From: Sinorhizobium terangae
GTDB lineage: Bacteria > Pseudomonadota > Alphaproteobacteria > Rhizobiales > Rhizobiaceae
Assembly: GCF_029714365.1 (NCBI RefSeq)
Contig: NZ_CP121659.1
Span: forward strand, 2,542,001-2,606,000
Length of the DNA: 64,000 bases
Direction: 5' to 3'
Positions 17,616-26,666 of this stretch are shown here, piece by piece. The position numbers were made by a program, and so were the translations under genes. Position 1 is the stretch's first letter; the number at the start of each line of letters is the position of its first letter. Below the pieces are notes generated by a model, which searched no databases, was not told the origin of the DNA, and saw nothing but the letters and a program-made list of their open reading frames with translations.

Positions 17616-17918
17616 ATCGGCGCGCCGTTTCGCGCTTGCGAAAAGATAGACCTTGACTTTTCCGGCCAAAACAACGACATGGTCGCAGCGTCACCTTCCG
17701 GCCGCCGCGTGAGCGCGCCCTCGGCAACCACTTCTCAGCCGTGAAGAAGGAAAAGCGCGAACATTCGCCGCGATCGGCGGCAGCACAGGCGCCTAACTGA
17801 CGATTTTTCTTTAACCCACAAGTTCCCAATTCACGCGGGGTTCTTGACGCCAGACGACACCGGAATTGCATCCTGCGGTTCCGGCGAGAGCGTTTGGCGC
17901 GCCCTAAAGGTATACGCA
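17616..17918. other. leader region of the DEAD-box helicase gene
   Basis: These 303 bases hold no gene. A possible -35 element TTGACT lies near 17653, but no convincing -10 follows. DEAD-box helicase genes often have long regulated leaders, so a 5' untranslated region is plausible; no specific structure was identified. Confidence 0.35.
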
Positions 17919-19433
17919 TTGTCCACTTTTAAAGAGCTCGGTCTTTCCGAGCAGATTCTGGCGACACTCTCGGCCAATGGTTTCGAAAAGCCGACGCCGA
18001 TCCAGGCGCAGGCCATTCCGCTGGTTTTGAAAGGCCATGATCTCATCGGCCTCGCACAGACGGGCACCGGCAAGACCGCTGCTTTCGGCTTGCCGATGAT
18101 CGAGAAACTCGTTGCCGACGGTAAACGTCCCGATCCGCGCAACATCCGCGCTCTCGTCCTTGCACCGACCCGCGAACTGGTGAACCAGATCGCCGCCAAC
18201 TTGAAGCTTTTCGTGAAGAAGAGCCCGCTCAAGATCGGCGTCGTCGTCGGTGGCGTCTCGATCAACAAGCAGACCGAACAGCTCGCCCGTGGCGTCGACA
18301 TTCTGGTCGCGACCCCTGGCCGTCTCCTCGATCTCGTTGCCCGCAAGGCGGTGACGTTGACCCAGGCTCGCTATCTCGTCCTCGACGAGGCCGACCAGAT
18401 GCTTGACCTCGGCTTCATCCACGACCTGCGCAAGATCTCGAAGCTGGTGCCGAAGAACCGCCAGACGCTGCTCTTCTCCGCGACCATGCCGAAGTTGATC
18501 GCCGAGCTTGCCGGCGAGTACCTGACTGATCCGGTCAAGGTCGCTGTCACGCCTCCGGGCAAGGCCGCCGACAAGGTGGAGCAGTATGTCCACTTCGTTC
18601 CCGGCAAGGACCTGAAGACCTCGATCCTCAAGCAGTCGCTCACCGACAACCCCGATGGCCTCTCGCTCATTTTCAGCCGCACCAAGCATGGCGCCGAGAA
18701 GCTGATGAAGCATCTGGACCACGTCGGCTTCAAGGCTGCTTCGATCCACGGCAACAAGAGTCAGGGCCAGCGCGAGCGTGCGCTGAAAGCCTTCCGCGAC
18801 GGTGAAATCCGGGTGCTCGTTGCGACCGATGTCGCCGCCCGCGGCATCGACATTCCAGGCGTCACCCACGTCTACAACTACGATCTGCCGGAAGTACCGG
18901 ATGCCTATGTCCACCGCATCGGCCGAACGGCCCGCAACGGCCGCGACGGCATCGCCATCGCCTTCTGCGCACCGGACGAAATCCGCCTTCTGCGCGACAT
19001 CGAGAAGCTGATGGGCATCAACATTGCTGTCGCCAGCGGCGAGGCTCCGGCCGACCAGGCGCGTCCGTCCAAGGGACGCGGCGGGCGCGGCAATGGCCAG
19101 CATCGCGGCAACGGCGGTGGGCACCGGCAGGAAGGGCGTCCGCATCGCGAACGTCCGGCACGCGAACCGGCAGCAACGCCGTCAGGCTTTGCCGGCGACG
19201 ACCTGCTGCGCGACGAACGGCGTCCACAGAAGCACGACCGCCGCGATCAGCGCCAGCCGGCTCACGGCCATCATGACGGCCGGTCGGAAGGCAACCGCAA
19301 TCACGAGGGCCGCAAGCACCACGGCCGCCCGGCTTCGAAACACGAGGGCCGACGCCACGGCGACGGCCCGTCCGGCGACCGCCGCGAAGGCCAGGGCGCA
19401 CGTCGCGCCGACAATCGCGGCCGCCGCGGCTGA
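17919..19433 (+). CDS. DEAD-box RNA helicase, RhlE-like
   Basis: A 504-residue ATP-dependent RNA helicase. All main motifs are visible: the Q motif (FEKPTPIQAQ), AQTGTGKT, PTREL, LDEADQMLD, FSATMP, ARGIDIPG and HRIGRTARNGR. The last ~120 residues are a low-complexity basic tail rich in Gly, Arg, His and Gln, typical of RNA-binding extensions in RhlE-type proteins involved in ribosome assembly or RNA decay. I choose TTG 17919: AAAGG is eight bases upstream and homology begins at STFKELGLSE. A terminator hairpin follows at 19458. Confidence 0.92.
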   Translation: MSTFKELGLSEQILATLSANGFEKPTPIQAQAIPLVLKGHDLIGLAQTGTGKTAAFGLPMIEKLVADGKRPDPRNIRALVLAPTRELVNQIAANLKLFVKKSPLKIGVVVGGVSINKQTEQLARGVDILVATPGRLLDLVARKAVTLTQARYLVLDEADQMLDLGFIHDLRKISKLVPKNRQTLLFSATMPKLIAELAGEYLTDPVKVAVTPPGKAADKVEQYVHFVPGKDLKTSILKQSLTDNPDGLSLIFSRTKHGAEKLMKHLDHVGFKAASIHGNKSQGQRERALKAFRDGEIRVLVATDVAARGIDIPGVTHVYNYDLPEVPDAYVHRIGRTARNGRDGIAIAFCAPDEIRLLRDIEKLMGINIAVASGEAPADQARPSKGRGGRGNGQHRGNGGGHRQEGRPHRERPAREPAATPSGFAGDDLLRDERRPQKHDRRDQRQPAHGHHDGRSEGNRNHEGRKHHGRPASKHEGRRHGDGPSGDRREGQGARRADNRGRRG

Positions 19434-19457
19434 GTGCAATCTCATTGCTGGGAAACG

Positions 19458-19488
19458 AAACGGCGGGCCGAGTGCCCGCCGTTTTGGT
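19458..19488 (+). terminator. intrinsic terminator after the DEAD-box helicase gene
   Basis: A perfect 11-base stem (AAACGGCGGGC / GCCCGCCGTTT) with a five-base loop is followed by further T, 25 bases past the helicase stop. Confidence 0.85.
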
Positions 19489-19520
19489 CTAAGTTGGAGC
19501 ATTGCGCCAGCTGCAGCATT

Positions 19521-19566
19521 CTCCTCCGGCCTGCCGGCCATCTCCGCCACAAGGGGGGAGATGCCG
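19521..19566. repeat. intergenic repeat related to the element at 24691
   Basis: The sequence CTCCTCCGGCCTGCCGGCCA followed by CTCC...GGGGGGAG matches the first half of the larger element at 24691-24803. It appears to be a partial copy of a common rhizobial intergenic repeat. Confidence 0.55.
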
Positions 19567-19663
19567 CGGTAGGGCAGAGGTGGTGTCAACATGCCCACTT
19601 AGAGCCAGAAGCGATTTTGATCAGCGTCCGAACTCCGCCCGCAAATGCTGATCGCCGTCCGGC

Positions 19664-20587
19664 TCAGCTCGCCACAGCCTTACTGGCCCGGTCGCCGGAG
19701 GGCGCAGGGTCAGCGGCCTTTCGGTTGGTAAGATAGACGCCGGCCACCGCGATGATCGTGCCGACGATCATCGGTAGCGTCAGGGCTTCGCCGAAGAAGA
19801 GCGCCGCCTGGACGGCCGCAAGCGGCGGCACCAGATAGATCAGCGAGGCAGCGCGCGAGACCTGTCCGCGGCGGATGAGATAGAGCAGCAGCGCGATCGC
19901 GCCCATGGACAGGCCAAGCACCGACCAGGCTAGCGCGCCGACAAGCTGCAGGTTCCAGGTGACGTGCAGGTCCTCAAGCGCGAACGCGAGGGGAACCGTA
20001 ACAATCAGCGCGCCCGCATATTGCAGCGTCGCGATCGCACGGATGTCTCCATTCTGGAGGTGCCGTTTCTGGTAGAGCGTGCCGTAGGTGACGGCCGCCA
20101 TGCCAAGGACATTGACGACGACGGGCAGGAGGTGGATCGGCATCGCGGCGGTATCGATCGCCACCATCTTCGGCAGCACCGCGAGCGCGATGCCGAGAAA
20201 GCCGAGCACGAGGCCGATCTGCTGCAGCCGGCTCAGGTTTTCATTGATCAAGAAGGGTGCGACGGCCGCGGTCATCAGCGGCTGCAGTCCGGCGATGATG
20301 CCGGAAATCGCTGCCGGCACCCCCTGCCCGATCGCCCACCACACGGCGCCGAGATAGAGCCCGTGGAGGAACATCCCCGACACAATAGCGTGACTGATGG
20401 TGGTCCAGGAGCGCGGCCAGCGAGCGCCCGTCACGACGCAGAAGCCGATGAAGAGCAGGATCGCGAAGGCATAACGCAGCACGAGAAAAGTCAGCGGATC
20501 GGCGAAAAAGGCCGCATACTTGGCGACCACCCAGCCGGTGGACCAGAGCAGGACGAAGATGGCCGGAGCCAAACGGGCAAGCGTCAT
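19664..20587 (-). CDS. EamA/DMT-family transporter
   Basis: A 307-residue inner-membrane protein of the drug/metabolite transporter superfamily with about ten hydrophobic segments in two EamA repeats (first repeat from LAPAIFVLLWSTGWVVAKYA; second from LQLVGALAWSVLGLSMGAIALLLYL). Members export amino acids or other metabolites; the substrate cannot be read. ATG 20587 (MTLARLAPA) places the start just before the first membrane segment. It stands alone. Confidence 0.87.
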   Translation of the reverse strand: MTLARLAPAIFVLLWSTGWVVAKYAAFFADPLTFLVLRYAFAILLFIGFCVVTGARWPRSWTTISHAIVSGMFLHGLYLGAVWWAIGQGVPAAISGIIAGLQPLMTAAVAPFLINENLSRLQQIGLVLGFLGIALAVLPKMVAIDTAAMPIHLLPVVVNVLGMAAVTYGTLYQKRHLQNGDIRAIATLQYAGALIVTVPLAFALEDLHVTWNLQLVGALAWSVLGLSMGAIALLLYLIRRGQVSRAASLIYLVPPLAAVQAALFFGEALTLPMIVGTIIAVAGVYLTNRKAADPAPSGDRASKAVAS

Positions 20588-20716
20588 CGGTTTTTCCGTG
20601 GCTGGGCACGACCGCGGCGGATTAGTCGAGTGCCTAAGGTCGCAAGCTGGTACGAGCACTTCCGCCGATAAAGCGCATACTGCCTTCGGTCAAAGTAATT
20701 TTTCTGATGCTCACCA

Positions 20717-21178
20717 TCAGCGAATCGGAACCATAAGCCTGAGCGACGAGGCCGCGGGCGAAACAAACCCGGCCTCGTATTCCTCGCGATAGTGGAAATG
20801 GGTCGTATCGATGATGTGCCCCTCAGCGGCGATCCAGTCGAACATCTTGCTGTAATCCGCGAAGACATCCGAGCTCTCGGGACGATGGATCGTCGTTGCC
20901 AGGCGCATGGCCGGCAACTCGACTTGCTGCGGCTGGGTGAAGGTCCCGTCGTCTTCGCCCGCATAGCCGACGAGATAACGGAAGCCGTCAGACCGATCGT
21001 TCCAGGAGAGACCTATTAGCGCCGAATGATCATCAGGATAAGCACGCCGGCGATGTTCCTGCGTCTCCGCGATCAGGCGGCGAACGGCGCCGTCGGCCGC
21101 TTCGATGAAGGTACCCTCCCAGAGGTGACCCGTGATCGTTTGGGCCGGGCGTTCCACGATTTCGAACGCTATCACCAT
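20717..21178 (-). CDS. GyrI-like small-molecule-binding domain protein
   Basis: A 153-residue stand-alone GyrI-like/effector-binding domain, the ligand-sensing fold found at the C-terminus of some AraC and MerR regulators. IVERPAQTITGHLWEGTF opens the domain and LPAMRLATTIHRPES and FHYREEYE follow typical positions. No DNA-binding domain is present. GGAGG seven bases upstream supports ATG 21178. It may bind or detoxify a small cationic compound; this is inference. Confidence 0.72.
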   Translation of the reverse strand: MVIAFEIVERPAQTITGHLWEGTFIEAADGAVRRLIAETQEHRRRAYPDDHSALIGLSWNDRSDGFRYLVGYAGEDDGTFTQPQQVELPAMRLATTIHRPESSDVFADYSKMFDWIAAEGHIIDTTHFHYREEYEAGFVSPAASSLRLMVPIR

Positions 21179-21426
21179 CTCGCTTCCTCCCGTTGCCTCC
21201 TGCCGAATGCTCAAATTTCAAGCATCTGCCGATTTCCTGCCGCACATGGAAAAGCGCCCGGGAGCCTGCCGCCCGCTGCGGCGGATTTCGGCCGCCCGCA
21301 ATCACGGCGGCCGCGTCCCGAAAGACATTTAAGGCAGCTCGAAAATTCTTGATCAGCGAATGTGCACGCTTCTTGCATTGCATCAACCATTGTACTCAAA
21401 TGGTCAAAAATAAGGGGACCACGCCT

Positions 21427-22836
21427 TTGGCATTTGACGAAATGATGAATGCGGACAGCAGTCCGCGCCAGCCATATTCGACCTACAATGAATGGTATGC
21501 CAGCCAGGACAGAAATCGCCTCATAGCGAAATCAAAAGAAGCTGAAAACATCTTCCGCAAGACGGGCATTACCTTCGCGGTCTACGGACACGCAGACTCC
21601 TCCGAAAAGCTCATCCCCTTCGACCTCATTCCCCGCATCATTTCCGGCCGAGAGTGGCGCAAGCTGGCGCAAGGCATCGAACAGCGGGTCATCGCCCTCA
21701 ACGCCTTTCTCGACGACATCTACCACAAGCAGGAAATCGTCCGCGCCGGGCGTATTCCGCGCGAACTGATCGAGAAAAACGACGCCTTCCTGCCGCAAAT
21801 GATCGGCTTAAGGCCGCCGGGCGGCGTCTACACGCATATCGTCGGCACCGACATCGTGCGCACCGGCGAAGACCAGTTCTACGTGCTCGAGGACAACGCC
21901 CGCACGCCATCCGGTGTCAGCTACATGCTGGAAAACCGGGAAACCATGATGCAGATGTTCCCGGAGCTTTTTCACCAGAACCGCGTGCGTCCGGTCGAGA
22001 ACTATCCCTACCTGCTTCGCCAGAGCCTCGCCTCGCTGGCTCCGCCCGGCTGCAGCGGCAAGCCCCGTATCGCCGTGCTAACCCCCGGCATCTACAACTC
22101 GGCCTTCTACGAGCACGCCTTCCTCGCCGACATGATGGGCGTCGAGCTGGTGGAGGGCTCGGATCTCCGCGTCATCGACGGCAAGGTGAAGATGCGCACG
22201 ACGCGCGGCTATGAGGCGATCGACGTGCTCTACCGCCGCGTCGACGACGATTTCCTCGATCCCCTCACCTTCCGCGCCGATTCCGCCCTCGGCATTCCCG
22301 GCATCATGGACGTCTACCGGGCCGGCAACATCACCATCGCCAACGCGCCCGGCACCGGCATTTCCGACGACAAGGCGATCTATTCCTATATGCCGGAGAT
22401 CGTGGAGTTCTACACCGGGCGCAAGCCGTTGCTCGAGAACGTCCCGACCTGGCGCTGCTCGGAACCGCAAAGCCTCAAATACGTGCTCGAACACATCGAG
22501 GAGCTAGTGATCAAGGAGGTCCACGGTTCCGGCGGCTACGGCATGCTCGTCGGCCCGACGGCAACCAGGAAGGAGCGGGCCATTTTTGCCGAAAAGCTGA
22601 AGGCTCGCCCCGGCAACTACATCGCTCAGCCGACTTTGTCGCTCTCCACTGTTCCGATCCTCGTCAACAAGGGCATCGCTCCTCGCCATGTCGACCTGCG
22701 TCCCTACGTCCTCGTCTCCGACAAGGTGCAGATCATTCCCGGCGGCCTGACGCGCGTCGCACTGAAGGCGGGCTCCCTGGTGGTCAATTCAAGCCAGGGC
22801 GGCGGCACCAAGGACACCTGGGTACTGGAGGACTGA
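21427..22836 (+). CDS. circularly permuted ATP-grasp type 2 protein
   Basis: A 469-residue member of the circularly permuted ATP-grasp (DUF404/407-type) family. Recognisable stretches are PFDLIPRIISGREWRKLAQG, FYVLEDNARTPSGVSYMLEN and VIKEVHGSGGYGMLVGP, the last with residues expected at the ATP site. Such enzymes likely join a carboxylate to an amine. TTG 21427 has AGGGGA upstream; ATG 21400 is an alternative with no ribosome site. The stop region CTGGAGGACTGA provides the ribosome site for the next gene, so it is coupled to the alpha-E gene. Confidence 0.85.
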   Translation: MAFDEMMNADSSPRQPYSTYNEWYASQDRNRLIAKSKEAENIFRKTGITFAVYGHADSSEKLIPFDLIPRIISGREWRKLAQGIEQRVIALNAFLDDIYHKQEIVRAGRIPRELIEKNDAFLPQMIGLRPPGGVYTHIVGTDIVRTGEDQFYVLEDNARTPSGVSYMLENRETMMQMFPELFHQNRVRPVENYPYLLRQSLASLAPPGCSGKPRIAVLTPGIYNSAFYEHAFLADMMGVELVEGSDLRVIDGKVKMRTTRGYEAIDVLYRRVDDDFLDPLTFRADSALGIPGIMDVYRAGNITIANAPGTGISDDKAIYSYMPEIVEFYTGRKPLLENVPTWRCSEPQSLKYVLEHIEELVIKEVHGSGGYGMLVGPTATRKERAIFAEKLKARPGNYIAQPTLSLSTVPILVNKGIAPRHVDLRPYVLVSDKVQIIPGGLTRVALKAGSLVVNSSQGGGTKDTWVLED

Positions 22837-22840
22837 CGCG

Positions 22841-23782
22841 ATGCTGGGAAGAACTGCGAACGGCCTCTACTGGATGTTCCGCTATATCGAGCGCGCCGAG
22901 AACAGCGCCCGCCTGATCGATGCCGGCCTGCGCATGTCGTTGACCCGCAGCGAAGCGACCGAGGACGACTGGGACGGTGTGCTGCAGAGCGCCGGTGTGC
23001 GCGAACTCTATGACGAGGTGCACGACACGCTGACGAGCAGCGATGCCATCGACTTCCTGCTTCGCGATCGCGCCAATCCCTCGAGCGTCATGTCCTGCAT
23101 CGAGGCGGGCCGCCACAATGCCCGCATGGTTCGCACGGCGCTGACGCGCGAGACCTGGGAAGCGACCAACGAATGCTGGATCGAGATGAAGGCGATGCTG
23201 GCGAAGAAGGCACGGCCCGCCGACCTGCCCGAGATCATCGACACGATCAAGCGCCGCGCCGGTCTCATCCGCGGCGCTTTCCATGGCACGATGCTGAGGA
23301 ACGAGATCTTCAACTTTTCGCGCATTGGAACCTTCATCGAGCGGGCGGACAATACGGCGCGCATTCTCGACGTGAAATATTACGTGCTGCTGCCGGCCGT
23401 CGCCGCAGTCGGCTCGTCGATGGACAACGTGCAATGGGAATCGATCCTGCGCTCCGTCTCAGCCCATCGCGCCTATGGCTGGGTCTACGACGCCGAGCTC
23501 AAGCCGGCGAACATTGCCGACTTCCTGATCTCCAACGGGCGCATGCCGCGATCGCTCGCCTATTGCTACGAAAAGATCGTCAGCAATCTCGGTTATCTCG
23601 CGCGTGAATACGGCGAGACACATGCGGCGCACGAGACGGCCGAGCAGACGCTTGCGGCGCTCCGCAGCCGCTCGATGAACGACATCATGGATCAGGGGTT
23701 GCACGAATATCTCGAGGAGTTCATCAGCGACAATAACCGTCTGGGCCAGGAAATCTCCGACGGCTATCGGTTCTATCACTGA
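22841..23782 (+). CDS. alpha-E domain protein
   Basis: A 313-residue, almost fully helical protein of the alpha-E (DUF403) family. It begins MLGRTANGLYWMFRYIERAENSARL, the family hallmark, and repeats the pattern FSRIGTFIERADNTARILDV at residues ~165-185. No enzymatic motif is seen. The family nearly always sits beside a circularly permuted ATP-grasp and a transglutaminase gene, as here, suggesting a three-part system whose product is unknown. Confidence 0.87.
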   Translation: MLGRTANGLYWMFRYIERAENSARLIDAGLRMSLTRSEATEDDWDGVLQSAGVRELYDEVHDTLTSSDAIDFLLRDRANPSSVMSCIEAGRHNARMVRTALTRETWEATNECWIEMKAMLAKKARPADLPEIIDTIKRRAGLIRGAFHGTMLRNEIFNFSRIGTFIERADNTARILDVKYYVLLPAVAAVGSSMDNVQWESILRSVSAHRAYGWVYDAELKPANIADFLISNGRMPRSLAYCYEKIVSNLGYLAREYGETHAAHETAEQTLAALRSRSMNDIMDQGLHEYLEEFISDNNRLGQEISDGYRFYH

Positions 23783-23798
23783 GCTTCAGGAGAAAAAC

Positions 23799-24677
23799 AT
23801 GCACCTGAAAATCAGCCACACGACCGAATATCACTACGATGAACCGGTGCAATATGCGCTTCAACGGCTGCGACTGACGCCGACGACCCAGGTGGGTCAA
23901 ACGGTCCTGAACTGGGAGACGCGCGTGGAAGGTGCGGCTGTCGAAGTCGCCTACGACGACCACTTCGGCAATCGCACGCATCTCGTCAGCGTCGAGGGAG
24001 ACCGCAAGGCCATTCGGATCGTGGCGAGCGGCGAGGTGCACACGGAAGATCGCGCCGGCGTTTTCGGCCCGCACCACTCCTTCGTGCCGCTATGGCTCTA
24101 TGCGCGCGAGACGCCGCTCAGCAAAGCCGGGAAGCTGATCCGTGATCTTGCGAAATCCGCCGAAGGAGAGACCGATCTCGAGCGCGTGCATTCGCTGATG
24201 GCCATCATCCACGAAACGGTCGAATACAAGCCCGGCGACACGCAGACTGAGACCACAGCAGAAGAAGCACTGGAGCGCGGCAAGGGCGTCTGTCAGGATC
24301 ACGCTCATATCCTGATTTCCGCAGCCCGCACGCTCGGCCTCCCCGCCCGCTATCTTTCCGGCTATCTCATGATGGAAGGCCATCCGGAACAGACGGCGAG
24401 TCACGCCTGGGCCGAGGTTCATATCGCGGGCCTCGGCTGGGTCGGCTTCGACGCCGCCAACAAGATCTGCCCGGACGATCGCTATGTCCGCATCGCGTCC
24501 GGGCTCTGCTATAGGGATGCCGCTCCGATCTCCGGACTGGTGCATGGCGCGGCGAGCGAGACGCTGAAAGTGGCCGTGACGGTCGAGAAGCAAGGACAGA
24601 CGCAAAGCCAGAGACAAGGCGAACAGAGCCAGAGCCAGAGCCAGAGCCAAAGTCAGAGCCAGAGCCAAAGTCAGTAA
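23799..24677 (+). CDS. transglutaminase-like protein with (Gln-Ser)n tail
   Basis: A 292-residue bacterial transglutaminase-like cysteine protease-fold protein. The N-terminal beta domain (LKISHTTEYHYDEPVQYALQRLRL) precedes the catalytic core with Cys in GKGVCQDHAH, His in ASHAWAEVH and Asp in VGFDAANK. AGGAG precedes ATG 23799. The last ~25 residues are a Gln-rich tail ending in eight Gln-Ser pairs plus a Gln, coded by a near-perfect hexanucleotide repeat. It is the third gene of the ATP-grasp/alpha-E cassette and may hydrolyse or form amide bonds. Confidence 0.87.
   Translation: MHLKISHTTEYHYDEPVQYALQRLRLTPTTQVGQTVLNWETRVEGAAVEVAYDDHFGNRTHLVSVEGDRKAIRIVASGEVHTEDRAGVFGPHHSFVPLWLYARETPLSKAGKLIRDLAKSAEGETDLERVHSLMAIIHETVEYKPGDTQTETTAEEALERGKGVCQDHAHILISAARTLGLPARYLSGYLMMEGHPEQTASHAWAEVHIAGLGWVGFDAANKICPDDRYVRIASGLCYRDAAPISGLVHGAASETLKVAVTVEKQGQTQSQRQGEQSQSQSQSQSQSQSQSQ
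24624..24674 (+). repeat. hexanucleotide tandem repeat (CAGAGC)n inside the transglutaminase gene
   Basis: About 8.5 units of CAGAGC or CAAAGT run in frame to the stop codon and encode Gln-Ser repeats. The unit is a multiple of three, so slippage would change tail length without shifting frame. Confidence 0.85.
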
Positions 24678-24690
24678 TCGCCGTCCCAAC

Positions 24691-24803
24691 TGCCCCTCAT
24701 CCGGCCTGCCGGCCACCTTCTCCCCGCAAGCGGGAAGGAGACTCGTGGCGGCCGCTCAAGTCCCCTCTCCCCGCGAGCGGGGAGAGGGTTAGGGTGAGGG
24801 GCA
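24691..24803. repeat. large intergenic palindromic repeat (CTCCCCGC type)
   Basis: The element is bounded by TGCCCCTCA (24691) and its complement TGAGGGGCA (24795). Inside are one imperfect hairpin (CTCCCCGCAAGCGGGAAGGAG) and one perfect 12-base stem CCCTCTCCCCGC / GCGGGGAGAGGG at 24763-24788. It is a frequent intergenic element in Rhizobiales and here separates two convergent genes, probably ending both transcripts. Confidence 0.8.
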
Positions 24804-24874
24804 AATTGGCGAAGAAGCGCTGAGCGAGGGCCAATGCGACCGCCCTCGCCGGCTTATTCAGACGCCAGCCCTGG

Positions 24875-26620
24875 TCAATGGCTGTCGCGGTCCATCGGGA
24901 TGCGGTCCCCACGCGCCCCAACGAGGAAGTCGAGGTCGGCGCCGGTGTCGGCTTGCATCACGGTCTTGATATAGAGCCCGCCATAGCCGCCGGTGAGCGG
25001 CCTGACCGGCGACACCCAAGCTTCGCGACGGCGGGCAAGTTCCTCATCGGACACGTGGAGATGCAGCGTGCGGTTGGGGATATCGACTGCTATGAGATCG
25101 CCATTCTCGACGAGTGCGAGCGGCCCGCCCTCGGCGGCTTCGGGCGCGGTATGCAGGATAACTGTACCGTAAGCCGTGCCGGACATGCGCGCATCGGAGA
25201 TGCGAATCATGTCGGTGATGCCCTTCTTCAAGACCTTCGGCGGCAGGCCCATGTTGCCGACCTCGGCCATGCCGGGATAGCCCTTCGGGCCGCAATATTT
25301 CAGCACCATGATGCAGTTCTCGTCGATGTCGAGATCTTCACGGTTGATGCGGGCGTGATAGTCCTCGATGCTTTCGAAGACGACCGCGCGGCCCTTGTGC
25401 TGCATCAGATGGGGCGAAGCGGCTGACGGCTTCAGCACGGCGCCTCTCGGGGCAAGATTGCCGCGCAGCACGGCGATGCCGCCGGACTTCGTCAGCGCCT
25501 TTTCGCGCGGCAGGATCACGTCTTCGTTATAATTGACGACGCCCTTGACGTCGTTCCAGATCGTGTCGCCGCTGACCGTGATGGCGTCGTTATGAAGGAG
25601 CCCCATCTCGGCGACGGCCTTGATGACAACCGGCAGGCCGCCGGCGTAGTAGAACTCCTCCATTAGGTACTTGCCCGACGGCTGCAAGTTGACGATCGTC
25701 GGCACGTCGCGGCCGAGCCGATCCCAGTCATCGAGCGAGAGATCGACCCCGACACGACCGGCAAGTGCGAGCAGGTGCAGCACCGCATTGGTGGAGCCGC
25801 CGACCGCGCCATTGACACGGATGGCGTTTTCGAAGGCCTCTTTGGTAAGGATGTCGGAAGGCCTCAGGTCTTCCTTGACCATCTCCACGATGCGGCGGCC
25901 GGTAAGCTGCGAAATGACCCGGCGGCGCGCGTCAACGGCGGGGATGGCGGCATTGCCGGAGAGCGTCATGCCGAGCGCTTCGGCCATCGATGCCATGGTC
26001 GAGGCCGTGCCCATGGTCATACAGCTTCCGGCAGAACGGGCCATGCCCTGCTCGGCGTCCATGAACTCTTCCAGCGTCATCTCGCCGGACTTGACCATTT
26101 CGGAAAACTGCCAGACGGCGGTGCCGGAGCCGACGTCCTTGCCGCGCCATTTGCCGTTGAGCATCGGTCCGCCAGAAACGACGATCGCCGGAATATCGAC
26201 GCTCGCCGCTCCCATCAGAAGGCTGGGCGTTGTCTTGTCACAGCCGCCGAGCAGCACGACGCCATCGACCGGGTTGCCGCGGATCGCCTCTTCGACATCC
26301 ATGGCCGCAAGGTTGCGGAACATCATCGCCGTCGGTCGAAGCGTGCTTTCGCCGGTCGAGAAGACCGGGAACTCCACCGGGAAGCCGCCCGCCTCGTAAA
26401 CGCCCCGCTTCACGCGCTCCGCGAGGTCACGTAGATGCGCATTGCAGGGCGTGAGCTCCGACCAGGTGTTACAGATGCCGATGATCGGCCGGCCGTCGAA
26501 GGTATCGGCGGGCAGTCCCTGGTTCTTCATCCAGGAGCGATGCATGATGGCATTCTTGCCCGTACCGCCGAACCATTCCTGTGAACGGAGTTTGCGCGGC
26601 CACTCAGCTTTCTTCTTCAT
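24875..26620 (-). CDS. IlvD/Edd-family sugar-acid dehydratase (arabinonate dehydratase-like)
   Basis: A 581-residue Fe-S dehydratase of the IlvD/Edd family, closest by memory to rhizobial L-arabinonate dehydratase; it starts MKKKAEWPRKLRSQEWFGG with GAGGAAA as ribosome site. Cluster cysteines appear in LLGGCDKTTPS and ARSAGSCMTMGTASTMASM, with a further late Cys in LKYCGPKGYPGM. It would turn a pentonate or hexonate into its 2-keto-3-deoxy acid. It is the last gene of the chvE-gguABC operon, after an aldehyde dehydrogenase. Arabinonate, xylonate and fuconate are all possible substrates. Confidence 0.87.
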   Translation of the reverse strand: MKKKAEWPRKLRSQEWFGGTGKNAIMHRSWMKNQGLPADTFDGRPIIGICNTWSELTPCNAHLRDLAERVKRGVYEAGGFPVEFPVFSTGESTLRPTAMMFRNLAAMDVEEAIRGNPVDGVVLLGGCDKTTPSLLMGAASVDIPAIVVSGGPMLNGKWRGKDVGSGTAVWQFSEMVKSGEMTLEEFMDAEQGMARSAGSCMTMGTASTMASMAEALGMTLSGNAAIPAVDARRRVISQLTGRRIVEMVKEDLRPSDILTKEAFENAIRVNGAVGGSTNAVLHLLALAGRVGVDLSLDDWDRLGRDVPTIVNLQPSGKYLMEEFYYAGGLPVVIKAVAEMGLLHNDAITVSGDTIWNDVKGVVNYNEDVILPREKALTKSGGIAVLRGNLAPRGAVLKPSAASPHLMQHKGRAVVFESIEDYHARINREDLDIDENCIMVLKYCGPKGYPGMAEVGNMGLPPKVLKKGITDMIRISDARMSGTAYGTVILHTAPEAAEGGPLALVENGDLIAVDIPNRTLHLHVSDEELARRREAWVSPVRPLTGGYGGLYIKTVMQADTGADLDFLVGARGDRIPMDRDSH

Positions 26621-26666
26621 CGTTTCCTCTTCAGCCCCGCATGTCAGCGGGCAATACCATGCTGCC

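Noticed and set aside
24691..24803. CRISPR-like array
   Set aside because: The repeats are nested palindromes of one intergenic element, not evenly spaced units with unique spacers.
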